From positions 145,295 to 209,294 of the forward strand of contig NZ_JAAKEC010000002.1 of assembly GCF_011038975.1 (NCBI RefSeq): a DNA stretch of 64,000 bases, written 5' to 3'. A model generated the notes under the pieces. That model was not told the DNA's origin. It ran no database searches and saw only the letters and a list, made by a program, of their open reading frames with translations. Source of the DNA: Adlercreutzia sp. ZJ176. Lineage in GTDB: Bacteria; Actinomycetota; Coriobacteriia; Coriobacteriales; Eggerthellaceae. This document shows positions 42,270 to 51,174 of the stretch, one piece after another (the stretch's first letter is position 1; each line of letters opens with the position of its first letter). A program made the position numbers and the translations under genes.

Positions 42270-42677
42270 CTACCCCTTGCCCACGACGCCGTCGTCGGTC
42301 AGGCCGTGGCACTCCCAGCAGTACAGCTCGACGTTGGAGTACGCGTGGCATGACTCGCAGAACGCATCGGGGTTCGAGTGACAGGACAGGCACGTGTCGT
42401 CGAGGCTCATCTCGTAGACCTGCCCGGAGCTGCTCACGTAGTCGGTCTTCCCCTCGCGCACCACGTCGTTGCGCCACTCGTCGAGCAGCGTCATGTGCGA
42501 GCTGCGCATGTACTCGACGGGCTCGATGCACTCCTTCACGTCAAGCGCCGCGATCTCGGGCGTGTTGAGGTCGAGCTCGGGGGCGCTGTGCGCCTTGCCC
42601 GCGCCGAGGATGAACGGCGCGACCATGATGAGGCAGAACACGCCGATGAAGATGAGGGTGAGCTTTCGCCTAGCCAT
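42270..42677 (-). CDS. dsrJ: DsrJ, triheme cytochrome c subunit
   Basis: A 135-residue c-type cytochrome. A single N-terminal anchor (about 6-25) is followed by three heme-binding motifs, CLSCH, CESCH and CWECH, in the last 35 residues. It is the unusual triheme protein unique to DsrMKJOP. Its ATG lies within the dsrK end (overlap of 8 bases). c-type maturation genes are outside the window. Confidence 0.92.
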   Translation of the reverse strand: MARRKLTLIFIGVFCLIMVAPFILGAGKAHSAPELDLNTPEIAALDVKECIEPVEYMRSSHMTLLDEWRNDVVREGKTDYVSSSGQVYEMSLDDTCLSCHSNPDAFCESCHAYSNVELYCWECHGLTDDGVVGKG

Positions 42678-44331
42678 GGTTCGCCTCCTCGCTGCCCGCG
42701 CCCCCGACGCCCGCGTCGGCCGCCACGTCCGCATGGGCGCCCGGCAGCTCCTCGAGCCTCAGGTCGAGCGTGCGGTGGTCGTCGTCGCCGAGCACGAGCG
42801 CGTTCGCGACCAGCTCGTGCACGCCGGTCACGCGCGTGCCGGGCACCCAGTAGTCCATGAGCGCCGGGAACGACGCGCGGTCGAGCGCGCAGATGTTCGC
42901 GAGCGTGTTCACGCCGTAGGCGTCGCGCACCGTGCGCACCGCCTCCGCGCGCGGGAGCCCGCCGCGCAGCCTGAGCTCCATGTTCTCGCCCGCGTTGAGG
43001 CCCGAGCCGCTTCCGCAGCACAGCGTCTTCTCGCGGATGGTCTCCTCGGGCATCTCATAGAAGTTGTTGCACACGTTCTTGATGATGAAGCGAGGCTCCT
43101 CGAGCAGGCCCATGGCGCGCGCGGTGTTGCACGAGTCGTGGTACGTGACGACGAGGTGGTCGTTGCGGGAGGGATCGAGCTTGAGCTTGTCGTGGTAGAT
43201 GAGGTCGGCCGTGAACTCGGTGATGTGCACCATCTTCGTGGACGCCGCGTTGGAGAACACGGTGCCGGTGACGGGCGACACGGGCTGCTCGAGGAAGTCG
43301 GCCGGGCCGTTCCACGTGTCCATGTACTGGTTGACGAGGCGCCACATGTGCCCGCACTCGCCGCCGAGGATCCACTTCACGCCGAGGCGCTCGGCCTCCG
43401 CGTACATCTTGGCGTTGAGGCGCTTGGCCATCTCGTTGGAGGTGAAGAACCCGAAGTTGCCGCCCTCCGAGGCGTACGTGCTCAGCGTGTAGTCGATGCC
43501 GAGGTGCTCGAGCAGCATGATGTAGCCCATGAAGGTGAACGTGCCCGGCTCGGCGTAGAGGTCGCCCGAGGGGACCACGAGCAAAATCTCGGCGCCCTTG
43601 CGGTTGAACGTGGGCTCGAAGCGCCTGCCGGTGACGTCCTCGAGGTCGTCCATCATGAACTCGACGTTGCCGAGGATGGTCTGCGGCTCGAGCCCCACGT
43701 GGTTGCCCTTCATGTAGCAGTTGGCCACCGGCCCCGCGATCCAGTCGGTGTTGAGGCCGAGCAGGTTCAGGATCTCGCGCCCCATGATGGTGATCTCGGC
43801 CTGGTCGATGCCGTAGGGGCAGAACGCCGAGCAGCGGCGGCACTCCGTGCACTGGAAGAAGTAGTACCACCACTCCTTGAGCACGTCCTCGGTGAGGTCG
43901 CGCGCGCCCACGAGCGGGCCCAAGACCTTCCCCGAGGTGGTGAAGTAGCGCCTGTACACCGAGCGCATGAGCTCCGCGCGCACCACCGGCATGTTCTTCG
44001 GGTCGCCCGTGCCCAGGTAGAAGTGGCACTTGTCGGCGCAGGCCCCGCAGCGCACGCACACGTCCATGAACAGCCTGAACGAGCGGTACTTGTCCATGCG
44101 CTCCTTCATCCCTTCAAGGACGATCTCCTTCCAGTGAGCGGGAAGGTTCCAGTCCTCCTCGGACGAGGACCACTCGTGCGCGTTGGGAAGCCCCACCACC
44201 TCGAGGTTCTTCGGCTTCGCGGCGTGGCAGTACATGCCCTCGCGAAACTCGGTCGGCGTGTCCATCCATGAATCCGGCGTACACCCCAACTCGTAGTCCA
44301 GCATGCTTTCCTTGCTCGGTTGCTTGGCCAT
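42670..44331 (-). CDS. dsrK: DsrK, HdrD-like catalytic subunit
   Basis: A 553-residue cytoplasmic Fe-S protein. Two ferredoxin motifs (CVRCGACADKC near 93 and CTECRRCSAFC near 160) precede cysteine-rich CCG segments (GGECGH, HDSCN, TLCCGSGSG) that form the special [4Fe-4S] center. It reduces the DsrC trisulfide. The last 25 residues are Ala/Gly-rich. Overlaps dsrJ; 6 bases after dsrM. Confidence 0.94.
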   Translation of the reverse strand: MAKQPSKESMLDYELGCTPDSWMDTPTEFREGMYCHAAKPKNLEVVGLPNAHEWSSSEEDWNLPAHWKEIVLEGMKERMDKYRSFRLFMDVCVRCGACADKCHFYLGTGDPKNMPVVRAELMRSVYRRYFTTSGKVLGPLVGARDLTEDVLKEWWYYFFQCTECRRCSAFCPYGIDQAEITIMGREILNLLGLNTDWIAGPVANCYMKGNHVGLEPQTILGNVEFMMDDLEDVTGRRFEPTFNRKGAEILLVVPSGDLYAEPGTFTFMGYIMLLEHLGIDYTLSTYASEGGNFGFFTSNEMAKRLNAKMYAEAERLGVKWILGGECGHMWRLVNQYMDTWNGPADFLEQPVSPVTGTVFSNAASTKMVHITEFTADLIYHDKLKLDPSRNDHLVVTYHDSCNTARAMGLLEEPRFIIKNVCNNFYEMPEETIREKTLCCGSGSGLNAGENMELRLRGGLPRAEAVRTVRDAYGVNTLANICALDRASFPALMDYWVPGTRVTGVHELVANALVLGDDDHRTLDLRLEELPGAHADVAADAGVGGAGSEEANHG

Positions 44332-44337
44332 GCGCGA

Positions 44338-45327
44338 TCACTCCGAATCCAACGGTAGTCCGACTTTCCTCATCTTCTCGCCGAAGTCCTGCTCGTACTC
44401 GGCGTAGGTGTGAACCTTCACGTCGTAGTTCCACGGGTTGACGTGGCGCACCATGCGGCTGTTGTTCGCAAGGTTGCGCGTGGGGCTGAAGAACACGCCG
44501 GGCGCGTGCATGAGCTTGCCCCAGGGGAAGTAGACGATGAGCACGCACACCAGAAAGAGGTGCACGAAGAGCAGCGGCTCGATGCCCTCGGGCGCCACCG
44601 GGGAGAACGACACGAGCCCCATGGCCACCTCCTTGACGCCCGTCACGTCGACGCGCACGCCGTAGCGCAGCGCGATACCCGAAAGCGCGATGCCCAGAAG
44701 CAGGAAGAGCGGGAAGTAGTCGATGCTCAGGGACACGAAGCGGATGCGCGGCAGCACGACGCGCCGCAGGAACAGGAAGGTGAGCGCGCCCACGATGACC
44801 ACGTCGGTGAGGTAGAGCAGAGGGATGCCGATCTGGAGCACGCTGTCAGCGCCCTCGATCACGCCGATAAACTCCGGCACGGGGTCGAGGAACAGGCGGA
44901 AGTGGCGCACCACGATGATGAGCATCGACCAGTGGAACGCCAGCGCGCCGAGCCACAGCCACTTGGCCGAGCCGTAGCCGAAGCGGTCGTCGCGCTTCTC
45001 CGCCTTGCTGTTGCGGAAGAGCGAGCGGAAGAACAGCACCTCGAGCAGCATCCTGCCCACCACGCCCGCATAGGACGACGGGTTGTCGAGCTTGGCCTGC
45101 CTCACCCACGGCAGGCTCTTCTGCTGCCCGCAGGTCGTCGTGATGCAAAACGGCACAGCCGAGGCGCCCCACCGCATGACGCGGATGGCGAACCCGACGA
45201 CGAACAGGGCGAACGCCGCGTACGGAACGATGACGCCGAACAGCGTGCCCAGGTGGAGGAAGGCGGTCGAGGCCCAGGCGATAAGCGCCAGCGCCACGAC
45301 CAGAAGGAAGGGGGCCAGTATCCTCAT
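44338..45327 (-). CDS. dsrM: DsrM, cytochrome b (NarI-like) subunit
   Basis: A 329-residue membrane protein with five to six spans and heme-binding histidines typical of NarI/DsrM. It passes electrons from menaquinol to DsrK. The start codon overlaps the stop of the upstream small gene by four bases (ATGA). First of the dsrMKJOP order. Confidence 0.93.
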   Translation of the reverse strand: MRILAPFLLVVALALIAWASTAFLHLGTLFGVIVPYAAFALFVVGFAIRVMRWGASAVPFCITTTCGQQKSLPWVRQAKLDNPSSYAGVVGRMLLEVLFFRSLFRNSKAEKRDDRFGYGSAKWLWLGALAFHWSMLIIVVRHFRLFLDPVPEFIGVIEGADSVLQIGIPLLYLTDVVIVGALTFLFLRRVVLPRIRFVSLSIDYFPLFLLLGIALSGIALRYGVRVDVTGVKEVAMGLVSFSPVAPEGIEPLLFVHLFLVCVLIVYFPWGKLMHAPGVFFSPTRNLANNSRMVRHVNPWNYDVKVHTYAEYEQDFGEKMRKVGLPLDSE

Positions 45328-45845
45328 GCGATCCCTTTCTCGCGCTCGAGGTTGTCCAGGTGACGTTGCATCATCTTCACCTCACGCCTCACCTCGTCGA
45401 GCCTGAGGCGGTAGAGGTCTTCGCGGCAACGCAGGTAGCAGTCCACGCTGTGCCAAAAGGCCAGCTCCGCGCGCTTTACGGCGCGCGCGCTGAGGGCCTC
45501 CGGGCCCTCATGGGCCCGCAGCCACGCAAGCACGCGGGGCTTCAAGTCGTACAGCGGCTTGAGCGCGCTCGAGGGCTTGTCGTCTTGGAGCGCCTTGACG
45601 CGGCACAGGTCCTCGACTGACGCCGGGACGCGTGGCGCGTCATCATCTGAGAGCAGCCAGGCGGCGAGGTCATCTGCCGCCTGGCGCATGCGGAAGCCCG
45701 TGGGGTCATCGTACCGACCCGCAGCTGCGGCCGAGACGCCCCTTGAAGCGGCCGGGTCGAGCGTCGCAAGCAGCTCGCCTGCGAGCTGACGCTCGCATTC
45801 CTGGCCCGAACCGAAAGATCCGAAAGGATCGAAAGACACCGTCAT
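45324..45845 (-). CDS. hypothetical protein coupled to dsrM
   Basis: A 173-residue soluble, helical protein with no family I recognise. The C-terminal helix is strongly charged (VRREVKMMQRHLDNLEREKG) and cysteines are few. Its stop overlaps the dsrM ATG, so it is translationally coupled. Start at ATG with a weak site; a TTG ten codons upstream is possible. By position it may be a chaperone or assembly factor for DsrMK, in the manner of NarJ/TorD proteins; that is inference only. Confidence 0.75.
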   Translation of the reverse strand: MTVSFDPFGSFGSGQECERQLAGELLATLDPAASRGVSAAAAGRYDDPTGFRMRQAADDLAAWLLSDDDAPRVPASVEDLCRVKALQDDKPSSALKPLYDLKPRVLAWLRAHEGPEALSARAVKRAELAFWHSVDCYLRCREDLYRLRLDEVRREVKMMQRHLDNLEREKGIA

Positions 45846-45920
45846 CCCCTGCCCCCCGCGCGCCCGGGGCCTCAAGCCCCGCGCTCCCCGACTCGTATGC
45901 CGACCTGCGTGCCTGCGCGC

Positions 45921-46142
45921 CTACTCGGGCGGCGCGACCTTGCCCTTGAGGGCGATGAACGTCGTGGTGATGTAGAGGTACTCGACCTTGTCCTCGAAGG
46001 CAAGCTCCTTGACCGCGAGGTCGACCGCGCCCTTCGGCTCGCCGATCGCCTTAGCGATGTCCTTGCTCTTCGCTTTCTCGACCGTGTCCAAATACGCGAG
46101 AACCTTCTCTTTGACCAGAGGATTGGCAGGACCCTTATCCAT
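45921..46142 (-). CDS. dsrD: DsrD-like winged-helix protein
   Basis: A 73-residue protein. Its layout (helices, then DKVEYLYITTTFIALKG) closely parallels DsrD, a winged-helix protein that in Desulfovibrio and Archaeoglobus speeds DsrAB. DsrD is restricted to organisms that run Dsr reductively. Here it heads the dsrMKJOP operon instead of following dsrB. Start at the ATG behind GGGGAG; a longer frame is rejected. Assignment is by size, fold pattern and context. Confidence 0.7.
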   Translation of the reverse strand: MDKGPANPLVKEKVLAYLDTVEKAKSKDIAKAIGEPKGAVDLAVKELAFEDKVEYLYITTTFIALKGKVAPPE

Positions 46143-46308
46143 GGTTACGCTCCCCTCTCGCTCTGCGCGAAGCTTGCTTGACGTGCGTTTTACACGCCTT
46201 ACGTTCGATTTAATCATGCGGCCGAAACCGTGTAAAATACTATGAATTCATCCCGTCATAAAATAAGGCAATGGCTAGCTTATATCCTTATGACCTGGTG
46301 CTATGCGC
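46143..46308 (-). promoter_or_regulatory. AT-rich promoter region of the dsrD-dsrMKJOP operon
   Basis: A 166-bp gap that is strikingly AT-rich against the surroundings (CTTATTTTATGACG, CATAGTATTTTACAC, GATTAAATCG on the minus strand). A 7-base hairpin CCTGGTG/CACCAGG at its edge may end the upstream CGGC gene. Exact -35/-10 boxes are uncertain. Confidence 0.55.
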
Positions 46309-46647
46309 TCACCAGGCATGGCTGTACTCGAGGATGCGCACGCCCTCGTCGAGGTTGCCGTCCGCAAACGAGACCATCCGCTTCGCGAAGGGGCAGGGGT
46401 ACCCGATCGGCGTGCCCTTCGTGATGCACGAGACGAACACGATCGTGTCAGCGCCGCGCGCCACCAGGTCGCGTGCGCGGAAGACCGCCTTCTTCCCCGG
46501 GCAGCCGCCGCAGGAGACGAACCCCACGATCTCGACGTCCTCCTCGACGCCGGAGAACACGCCGGTGCGCGTGCGGATCGCCTCGAAGCACTTCGTTCCC
46601 GGGCAGGCGTCCTCGGTCTGCTTGCAGCGGATGATGCCGACCTTCAT
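46309..46647 (-). CDS. CGGC-domain protein
   Basis: A 112-residue small cysteine-rich protein of the CGGC family (VSCGGCPGK about residue 45-53), with further cysteines at the N-terminus (IIRCKQTEDACPGTKC) and C-terminal CPFAKR. The family is proposed to bind metal; function is unknown. Perfect AAGGAGG before the ATG. It lies just upstream of the dsr operon and divergent from the siroheme gene. Confidence 0.85.
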   Translation of the reverse strand: MKVGIIRCKQTEDACPGTKCFEAIRTRTGVFSGVEEDVEIVGFVSCGGCPGKKAVFRARDLVARGADTIVFVSCITKGTPIGYPCPFAKRMVSFADGNLDEGVRILEYSHAW

Positions 46648-46762
46648 GCGGTCCTCCTTCGACGCGATGTGCAGGCTTCCACCAGTATGCTGAGGACGCG
46701 CGCGCCCTGTAAAATACAAAGTTCGCATCGCGCGATCAAATATCCCGATGCCCCCTGGAAAC

Positions 46763-46789
46763 CACCTGATGAGAGGCAGGTGCTACAAT
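46763..46789 (+). promoter_or_regulatory. -10 box and overlapping dyad before the precorrin-2 dehydrogenase gene
   Basis: CACCTG-8-CAGGTG (46763-46782) directly precedes a TACAAT -10 box (46784-46789), 38 bases before the ATG. The dyad occupies the spacer, where a repressor would block polymerase. Confidence 0.45.
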
Positions 46790-46826
46790 CAGCGCGCAAA
46801 GCCCGCGCACGCGAAGGGAGCTTTCC

Positions 46827-47501
46827 ATGTCACGCCTCTACCCCGTCATGCTCGTCCTCGAAGACAAGCGCGCGCTCGTGGTGGGCGGCGGGGCGGTTGC
46901 CCAGCGCAAGGTCGAGGGGCTCCTCGCCTGCGACGCGCAGGTGCGCGTCGTGGCGCCTAAAGCCACCGACGGCCTGCGGGCGCTCGCGGAAGCCGGGGCC
47001 TGCGCCTGGTGCGCGCGCACCTTCTGCGAGCGCGACCTCGCCGACGCCGACATCGTGTTCGCCGCCACCGACGACGAGCAGGTGAACCGCCAGGTGTTCG
47101 AAGGGGCGAAGCGGGCGCGCCTCATGGTGAACGTCGCCGACCGCCCCGAGCTCTGCACGTTCTACCTCCCCTCGGTCATGCGCAAGGGACGGCTCTCCGT
47201 GTCGGTGTCGACCGAGGGCGCGAGCCCCCTGCTCGCGCGGCGGGTGCGCGCGCAGATCGAGGAGCGCCTGAGCGACGCCTACGCGCCCTACGTCGACCTG
47301 CTTGCGAGCTATCGCGACGTCGTCAACGCCACGATCGCGGAGAAGGCGCGCATGAGGTTCTGGGAGGAGGCCACCGACGGGCGCGCGCTCGCGCTCGTGG
47401 AGGCGGGCGACCTCGACGGCGCAGCGGCGCTCGTCGACGCTCTCGTCGCGCGCTACCAGCTCGAACGCGAAGACGCCGGCGCTTCGCCCGACCTCACGTG
47501 A
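46827..47501 (+). CDS. precorrin-2 dehydrogenase / sirohydrochlorin ferrochelatase (siroheme synthase)
   Basis: A 224-residue protein matching CysG-N/Met8. The Rossmann motif GGGAVAQRKVEGLL is at about 20-33, followed by DADIVFAATDDEQVN and the dimer domain STEGASPLLARRVR. It oxidises precorrin-2 to sirohydrochlorin and may insert iron, completing siroheme from the CobA product made by the hem operon nearby. GAAGGGAG precedes the ATG. Plus-strand and stand-alone. Confidence 0.92.
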   Translation: MSRLYPVMLVLEDKRALVVGGGAVAQRKVEGLLACDAQVRVVAPKATDGLRALAEAGACAWCARTFCERDLADADIVFAATDDEQVNRQVFEGAKRARLMVNVADRPELCTFYLPSVMRKGRLSVSVSTEGASPLLARRVRAQIEERLSDAYAPYVDLLASYRDVVNATIAEKARMRFWEEATDGRALALVEAGDLDGAAALVDALVARYQLEREDAGASPDLT

Positions 47502-47619
47502 GGCACCGAGCTGCTTTCCCTATACGCGCACGGAAAGTAGCGCCACTAGCGAGCCCTCCCCCTGCCAAACCCCTGCGGCGCCCCCTCACGCGCTGACGCC
47601 CCCGCCCTCGCCGCGCCCC

Positions 47620-48102
47620 TCAGGCCCCCCGCTCACGCACGGCGGCGGCGAGCCGCGCGATCTCCTCCTCGCGCCCCCGCACCAGCTCAGGCGCCGCGCG
47701 CGCCACCATCTCGCATCCCGCGAGCAGGCTCGGCTGGAACGTGGGCTCGTCGACGGCCGCCTCGAACGCGTACGAGAAGAACGCGCCGTAGGCCGCGGGG
47801 TTGCCCGCGATGATCGCGCAGATGATCTCAGGCGCCGACCAGGCGACGTTCGCCCCCTCCTCGTTCATCGCCCAGATGTGCCGCCGCATCGTCTCGCGGA
47901 AGAACTCCTCGGCGCCGCCTGAGCGGCACGCGCAGAGACGTTCGAAGCAGCGTATCGCCGCGGCGTGCTCGCGGGTGCCGGGGGCGTAGGTGAGGCGCGT
48001 CAGGAAGCGCCGCACGCGGTCTGCGTCAGCGTCGAACAGCCGCAGCAGCCCGTCGAAGTCCTCACGCGCCACCAGCGCGCGCACCTCGTCCTTGGAGAAC
48101 AT
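47620..48102 (-). CDS. DVU0298-family helical-repeat protein
   Basis: A 160-residue protein resembling the DVU0298 family known mainly from sulfate reducers (signature near WAMNEEGANVAWSAPEII). Two HEAT-like helical repeats with cysteines CFERLCAC. Function is unknown. AAGGAGG precedes the ATG. Its presence beside dsr genes supports a sulfur-respiration link, but this is correlation only. Confidence 0.7.
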   Translation of the reverse strand: MFSKDEVRALVAREDFDGLLRLFDADADRVRRFLTRLTYAPGTREHAAAIRCFERLCACRSGGAEEFFRETMRRHIWAMNEEGANVAWSAPEIICAIIAGNPAAYGAFFSYAFEAAVDEPTFQPSLLAGCEMVARAAPELVRGREEEIARLAAAVRERGA

Positions 48103-48189
48103 CCTGCCTCCTTCTGGCCTCGTTCGCGGCAGGCGCCGACGCCTTCCCGGCATCGCGATTCGCGCCCGCGCTCCTCCTTCTGATACACG

Positions 48190-48225
48190 CGCAGGCGCAG
48201 CCCCCGAGGGGAGGCTGCGCCTGCG
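48190..48225 (-). terminator. hairpin ending the dsrAB operon
   Basis: A perfect 13-base stem (CGCAGGCGCAGCC / GGCTGCGCCTGCG) with a 10-base loop, 20 bases past the last gene. No long T run, so intrinsic termination is uncertain. Confidence 0.6.
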
Positions 48226-48244
48226 AAAGCCGATGAGCAGCGAG

Positions 48245-48616
48245 CTAGATCATGCCCCACTTGCGCGTGTACTCGCTGTAGAGCTGGAAGTCGTCTTCGC
48301 TGACCCCCGCCTCTTTGAGCCGAGGCAGGATCTCCTCATAGGCCAGGGTGACCGTCTCCATGAAGACGCCGTCCTTGCGCATGGTGACCTTCCAGTCATC
48401 ATGGATGTCGAGGAGCGCCTCCATGGCGCGGGCGCTATGGGAGATGCGCTCGCTGGTGTAGGAGGCGAGGGCGCGAAGCGCGTCGGGTGTGGCTTCGGCC
48501 TTCTTGATCGTCTTCCACGGGGACTTCTCCCCGCGCCGCCACTCCCCCGCCTCGAAGAACGGGAGGAAGAAGCAGGCGGCTTGTATGCAGGTTTCCTTGA
48601 CCTTCTGCTCAGACAT
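48245..48616 (-). CDS. hypothetical protein downstream of the YeiH-type transporter
   Basis: A 123-residue, soluble, mostly helical protein without a recognised domain (CIQAACFFLPFFEAG near the start; YEEILPRLKEAGV late). Start at the ATG after a weak site; its reading frame begins only 6 bases past the transporter stop, so the two are probably co-translated. Last gene of the ferredoxin-dsrAB-transporter operon. A helper of the transporter or of sulfite reduction is a guess. Confidence 0.75.
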   Translation of the reverse strand: MSEQKVKETCIQAACFFLPFFEAGEWRRGEKSPWKTIKKAEATPDALRALASYTSERISHSARAMEALLDIHDDWKVTMRKDGVFMETVTLAYEEILPRLKEAGVSEDDFQLYSEYTRKWGMI

Positions 48617-48621
48617 GGCTC

Positions 48622-49971
48622 TTACATCCCCACTGCCGTCCAGTAGTCGTTCAAGAACACCGTCGAGAACAAGAAGCCGAGGATGACGTTCACGCCCACG
48701 CCGATGGTGAACGCAGCGAAGGGCTTCCAGCCGGTGGCGGCGAGCGCCTTGAAGCGCGTGGTCAGGCCGATGCACAGGAAGCAGAACACGAACGCCCAGC
48801 CGCGCAGGTTCTTGATGGCCTTGAGGGCGTCGGAGTCGACCAGGGCGGCGAAGTCGGGGGAAGCCGTCGCCAGGACGATGGTGACGATGATCGACGCGAT
48901 GAAGAAGCCGATGACGAACTTCGGGAAGCGCTCCCAGATGACGCCCGCACCCGGCTTCTGGACGGTGCCGTCAGAGGACTTCTTGCGCTCCCACACGGTG
49001 ACGGAGATGATGGCGAGCAGGAAGGCCCACACGCCGACGAAGATGTCGCGGCCGACGACCTTCATGAGGGTGAAGGTGGTGGTGGCGCCGTCGCCGAACT
49101 GGGCTGCGGCGGCGATGCCCGCGGCGTCGGCGAACTCGGAGGTGCCGATCCAGGCGCCGGCGGCGCCGTCAGACAGGCCGAGCAGGCGGCAGATCACGGG
49201 AAGCAGGAACACCATGATGGTGGCCCAGATGACGACCATCGAGATGGCGATGGAGACGTGCTCCTTCTTGGCGTTGACCGACGAGCCGATGGCGATGGAA
49301 GCCGACACGCCGCAGATCGAGCCGCCGGCGCCGAGCGTAGCGCCGAAGGGCTTCTCGAGGCCGAACAGCTTGGTGGCCGCGAAGTAGATCACCAAAAACG
49401 TGGTGACGGCGATGACCGTGGCCTGGAACAGGGCAACCGGGCCGGATTCCAAGATCAGCGTGAACGGCAGCGTTGCGCCCATGAGGACAATGCCGACCTT
49501 CACGTAGAACTCGGTGCGCATCGCAGACTCGAACCAGTCCGGGATCTTCACGAAGTTGCCGATGATCATGCCCACGATGAGCGCCATCACAGGAGCCTCG
49601 AGGTTGAACGTCTTGGCCGTGTTCCACGCGCCGAGGATCTGCACGATGACGGCCATCACGAACAGAAGCGTGAAGCCCGCGAGGAACTTGCCGACGTTGT
49701 AGCGCATGACCTTCGCGGCGAGCGAGAAGATGGCTGCCAGCGTGATGTAGAGGAACAGCATCTTAGGCAGAAGCGAGACGACCATCCCCGGCACGGCCGT
49801 GAAGCTGTCGTAGCTCTTGAACGACACGGTGATGGTCCCGAGGGACTGCCCCACCGCGCACAGGATGAGCGCGACGATGACCAGGCCCAAGCCGATCCAG
49901 ACCGCCCACCAGTCTTCCTTGAGGTAAAGACTCTGCAGGCCACCGCCGTTCGTTTTTGTGTTTTCAACCAT
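48622..49971 (-). CDS. YeiH-family membrane transporter (putative sulfite/sulfate-related)
   Basis: A 449-residue, about 11-12-span protein of the YeiH family, annotated elsewhere as putative sulfate exporter. Internal repeats with GAGGSICGVSASIAIGS are the family hallmark. AAGGAGGGG precedes the ATG. It follows dsrB, so transport of sulfite or another sulfur oxyanion for or from respiration is plausible; direction is not decidable here. Confidence 0.85.
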   Translation of the reverse strand: MVENTKTNGGGLQSLYLKEDWWAVWIGLGLVIVALILCAVGQSLGTITVSFKSYDSFTAVPGMVVSLLPKMLFLYITLAAIFSLAAKVMRYNVGKFLAGFTLLFVMAVIVQILGAWNTAKTFNLEAPVMALIVGMIIGNFVKIPDWFESAMRTEFYVKVGIVLMGATLPFTLILESGPVALFQATVIAVTTFLVIYFAATKLFGLEKPFGATLGAGGSICGVSASIAIGSSVNAKKEHVSIAISMVVIWATIMVFLLPVICRLLGLSDGAAGAWIGTSEFADAAGIAAAAQFGDGATTTFTLMKVVGRDIFVGVWAFLLAIISVTVWERKKSSDGTVQKPGAGVIWERFPKFVIGFFIASIIVTIVLATASPDFAALVDSDALKAIKNLRGWAFVFCFLCIGLTTRFKALAATGWKPFAAFTIGVGVNVILGFLFSTVFLNDYWTAVGM

Positions 49972-50061
49972 TTGTTCACCCCTCCTTAAGGATGAATGGG
50001 TTTGGTCCCGCGTGGGTCCTGCCGCCGCGGGCGCGGCGGCAGGGCAGACCTCTTCAAGCGG

Positions 50062-51117
50062 CTAGAACTTGAACGCAGAGGAGGTTCTGAACGTCTCGCG
50101 CGAGAAGATGTAGTCGTCGATGAGCTTGTCGGAGAACGGGATCCCCGAGATCGAGAAGAAGCGCTCCCATCCGATCCTCTCGATCCACTCGCCGAGGCGC
50201 TCGCCCTTGCGAGCGTTAGAAGCCCACACCTCGACGATGTGGCGCACGGCTTCGGTGACTTCCGGCCAGCGCGGCGGGTTGTTCGGCAAGAACGGAATGA
50301 CCATGCGCGAGAAGCTCGGGTCGGTTCGCGCCGTGGACACCTTGCCGCCGACCATGATGGCCAGGCCGTCGTTCTCGGAATCCATGATGTGCATGCCGGG
50401 GGACATGGTGTAGCAGTTGCCGCAGTACATGCAGCGCTCGTCCACTACCGCGACGCTCTTGATCTTCGGATCCGGGCGGATGGCGCCCGTCGGGCAGCAC
50501 GCCACGAGGCTCGGGATCTCGGAGGTCTTGCGCACCGTGTCATGGTCGATGCGCGGGACGGTGCGGTGGATGGCGACGACGGAGATGTCGCTGCAGTGGG
50601 CTGCTCCGCACATGTTCAGGCAGCATGCCATGGCAATGTGCAGCTTGTTGGGCAGCTCGTCGGTGACGAAGTACTCGTACAGGTCGTCCATGATCGCCTT
50701 CACGATGCCGGAGGCGTCAGACGCGGGCGTGTGGCAGTGCACCCAGCCCTGCGTGTGGACGATGTTGCTGAGAGAGTGGTGCGTGCCGCCCACGGGGTAG
50801 CCGAGCTCCTGGCACCGCTCGATGATGGGCTCGACCTTGCTCTCGTCGGGGGTCAGAAACTCGATGTTGTTGCGGCTCGTGAAGCGCAGATGCCCGTCGC
50901 AGAACTCGTCGGCCACGTCGCAGATGTCGCGGATGGCGTCGACGCTCATGAGACGGGGCTCGCCGGCGCGAACGCTGTAGAGCTCGCCCGCCGGGCCGAC
51001 GTGCTTGAGCACGCCAGGGCGCACATGCTCGTGGTACTCCCACTTGCCGTAGTTCTCCTTGATGATGTTCGGCAGGTACTGACGGAAATCCGGAGGCCCG
51101 TTGTCGATCATTGCCAC
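50062..51117 (-). CDS. dsrB: dissimilatory sulfite reductase subunit beta
   Basis: A 351-residue DsrB. The siroheme-[4Fe-4S] site lies in CCLNMCGAAHC; the inserted ferredoxin domain has CCPTG and CMYCGNC. With DsrA it reduces sulfite, forming the DsrC trisulfide. The start is a GTG with AAGGTG seven bases upstream; an ATG two codons in is possible. It follows dsrA by 57 bases. Confidence 0.96.
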   Translation of the reverse strand: MAMIDNGPPDFRQYLPNIIKENYGKWEYHEHVRPGVLKHVGPAGELYSVRAGEPRLMSVDAIRDICDVADEFCDGHLRFTSRNNIEFLTPDESKVEPIIERCQELGYPVGGTHHSLSNIVHTQGWVHCHTPASDASGIVKAIMDDLYEYFVTDELPNKLHIAMACCLNMCGAAHCSDISVVAIHRTVPRIDHDTVRKTSEIPSLVACCPTGAIRPDPKIKSVAVVDERCMYCGNCYTMSPGMHIMDSENDGLAIMVGGKVSTARTDPSFSRMVIPFLPNNPPRWPEVTEAVRHIVEVWASNARKGERLGEWIERIGWERFFSISGIPFSDKLIDDYIFSRETFRTSSAFKF

Positions 51118-51174
51118 TTGGAATCACCTTGCCTTTCTAAAAGCTCGTCATCAGTTCTCGGGTTCGCGCGGCGC

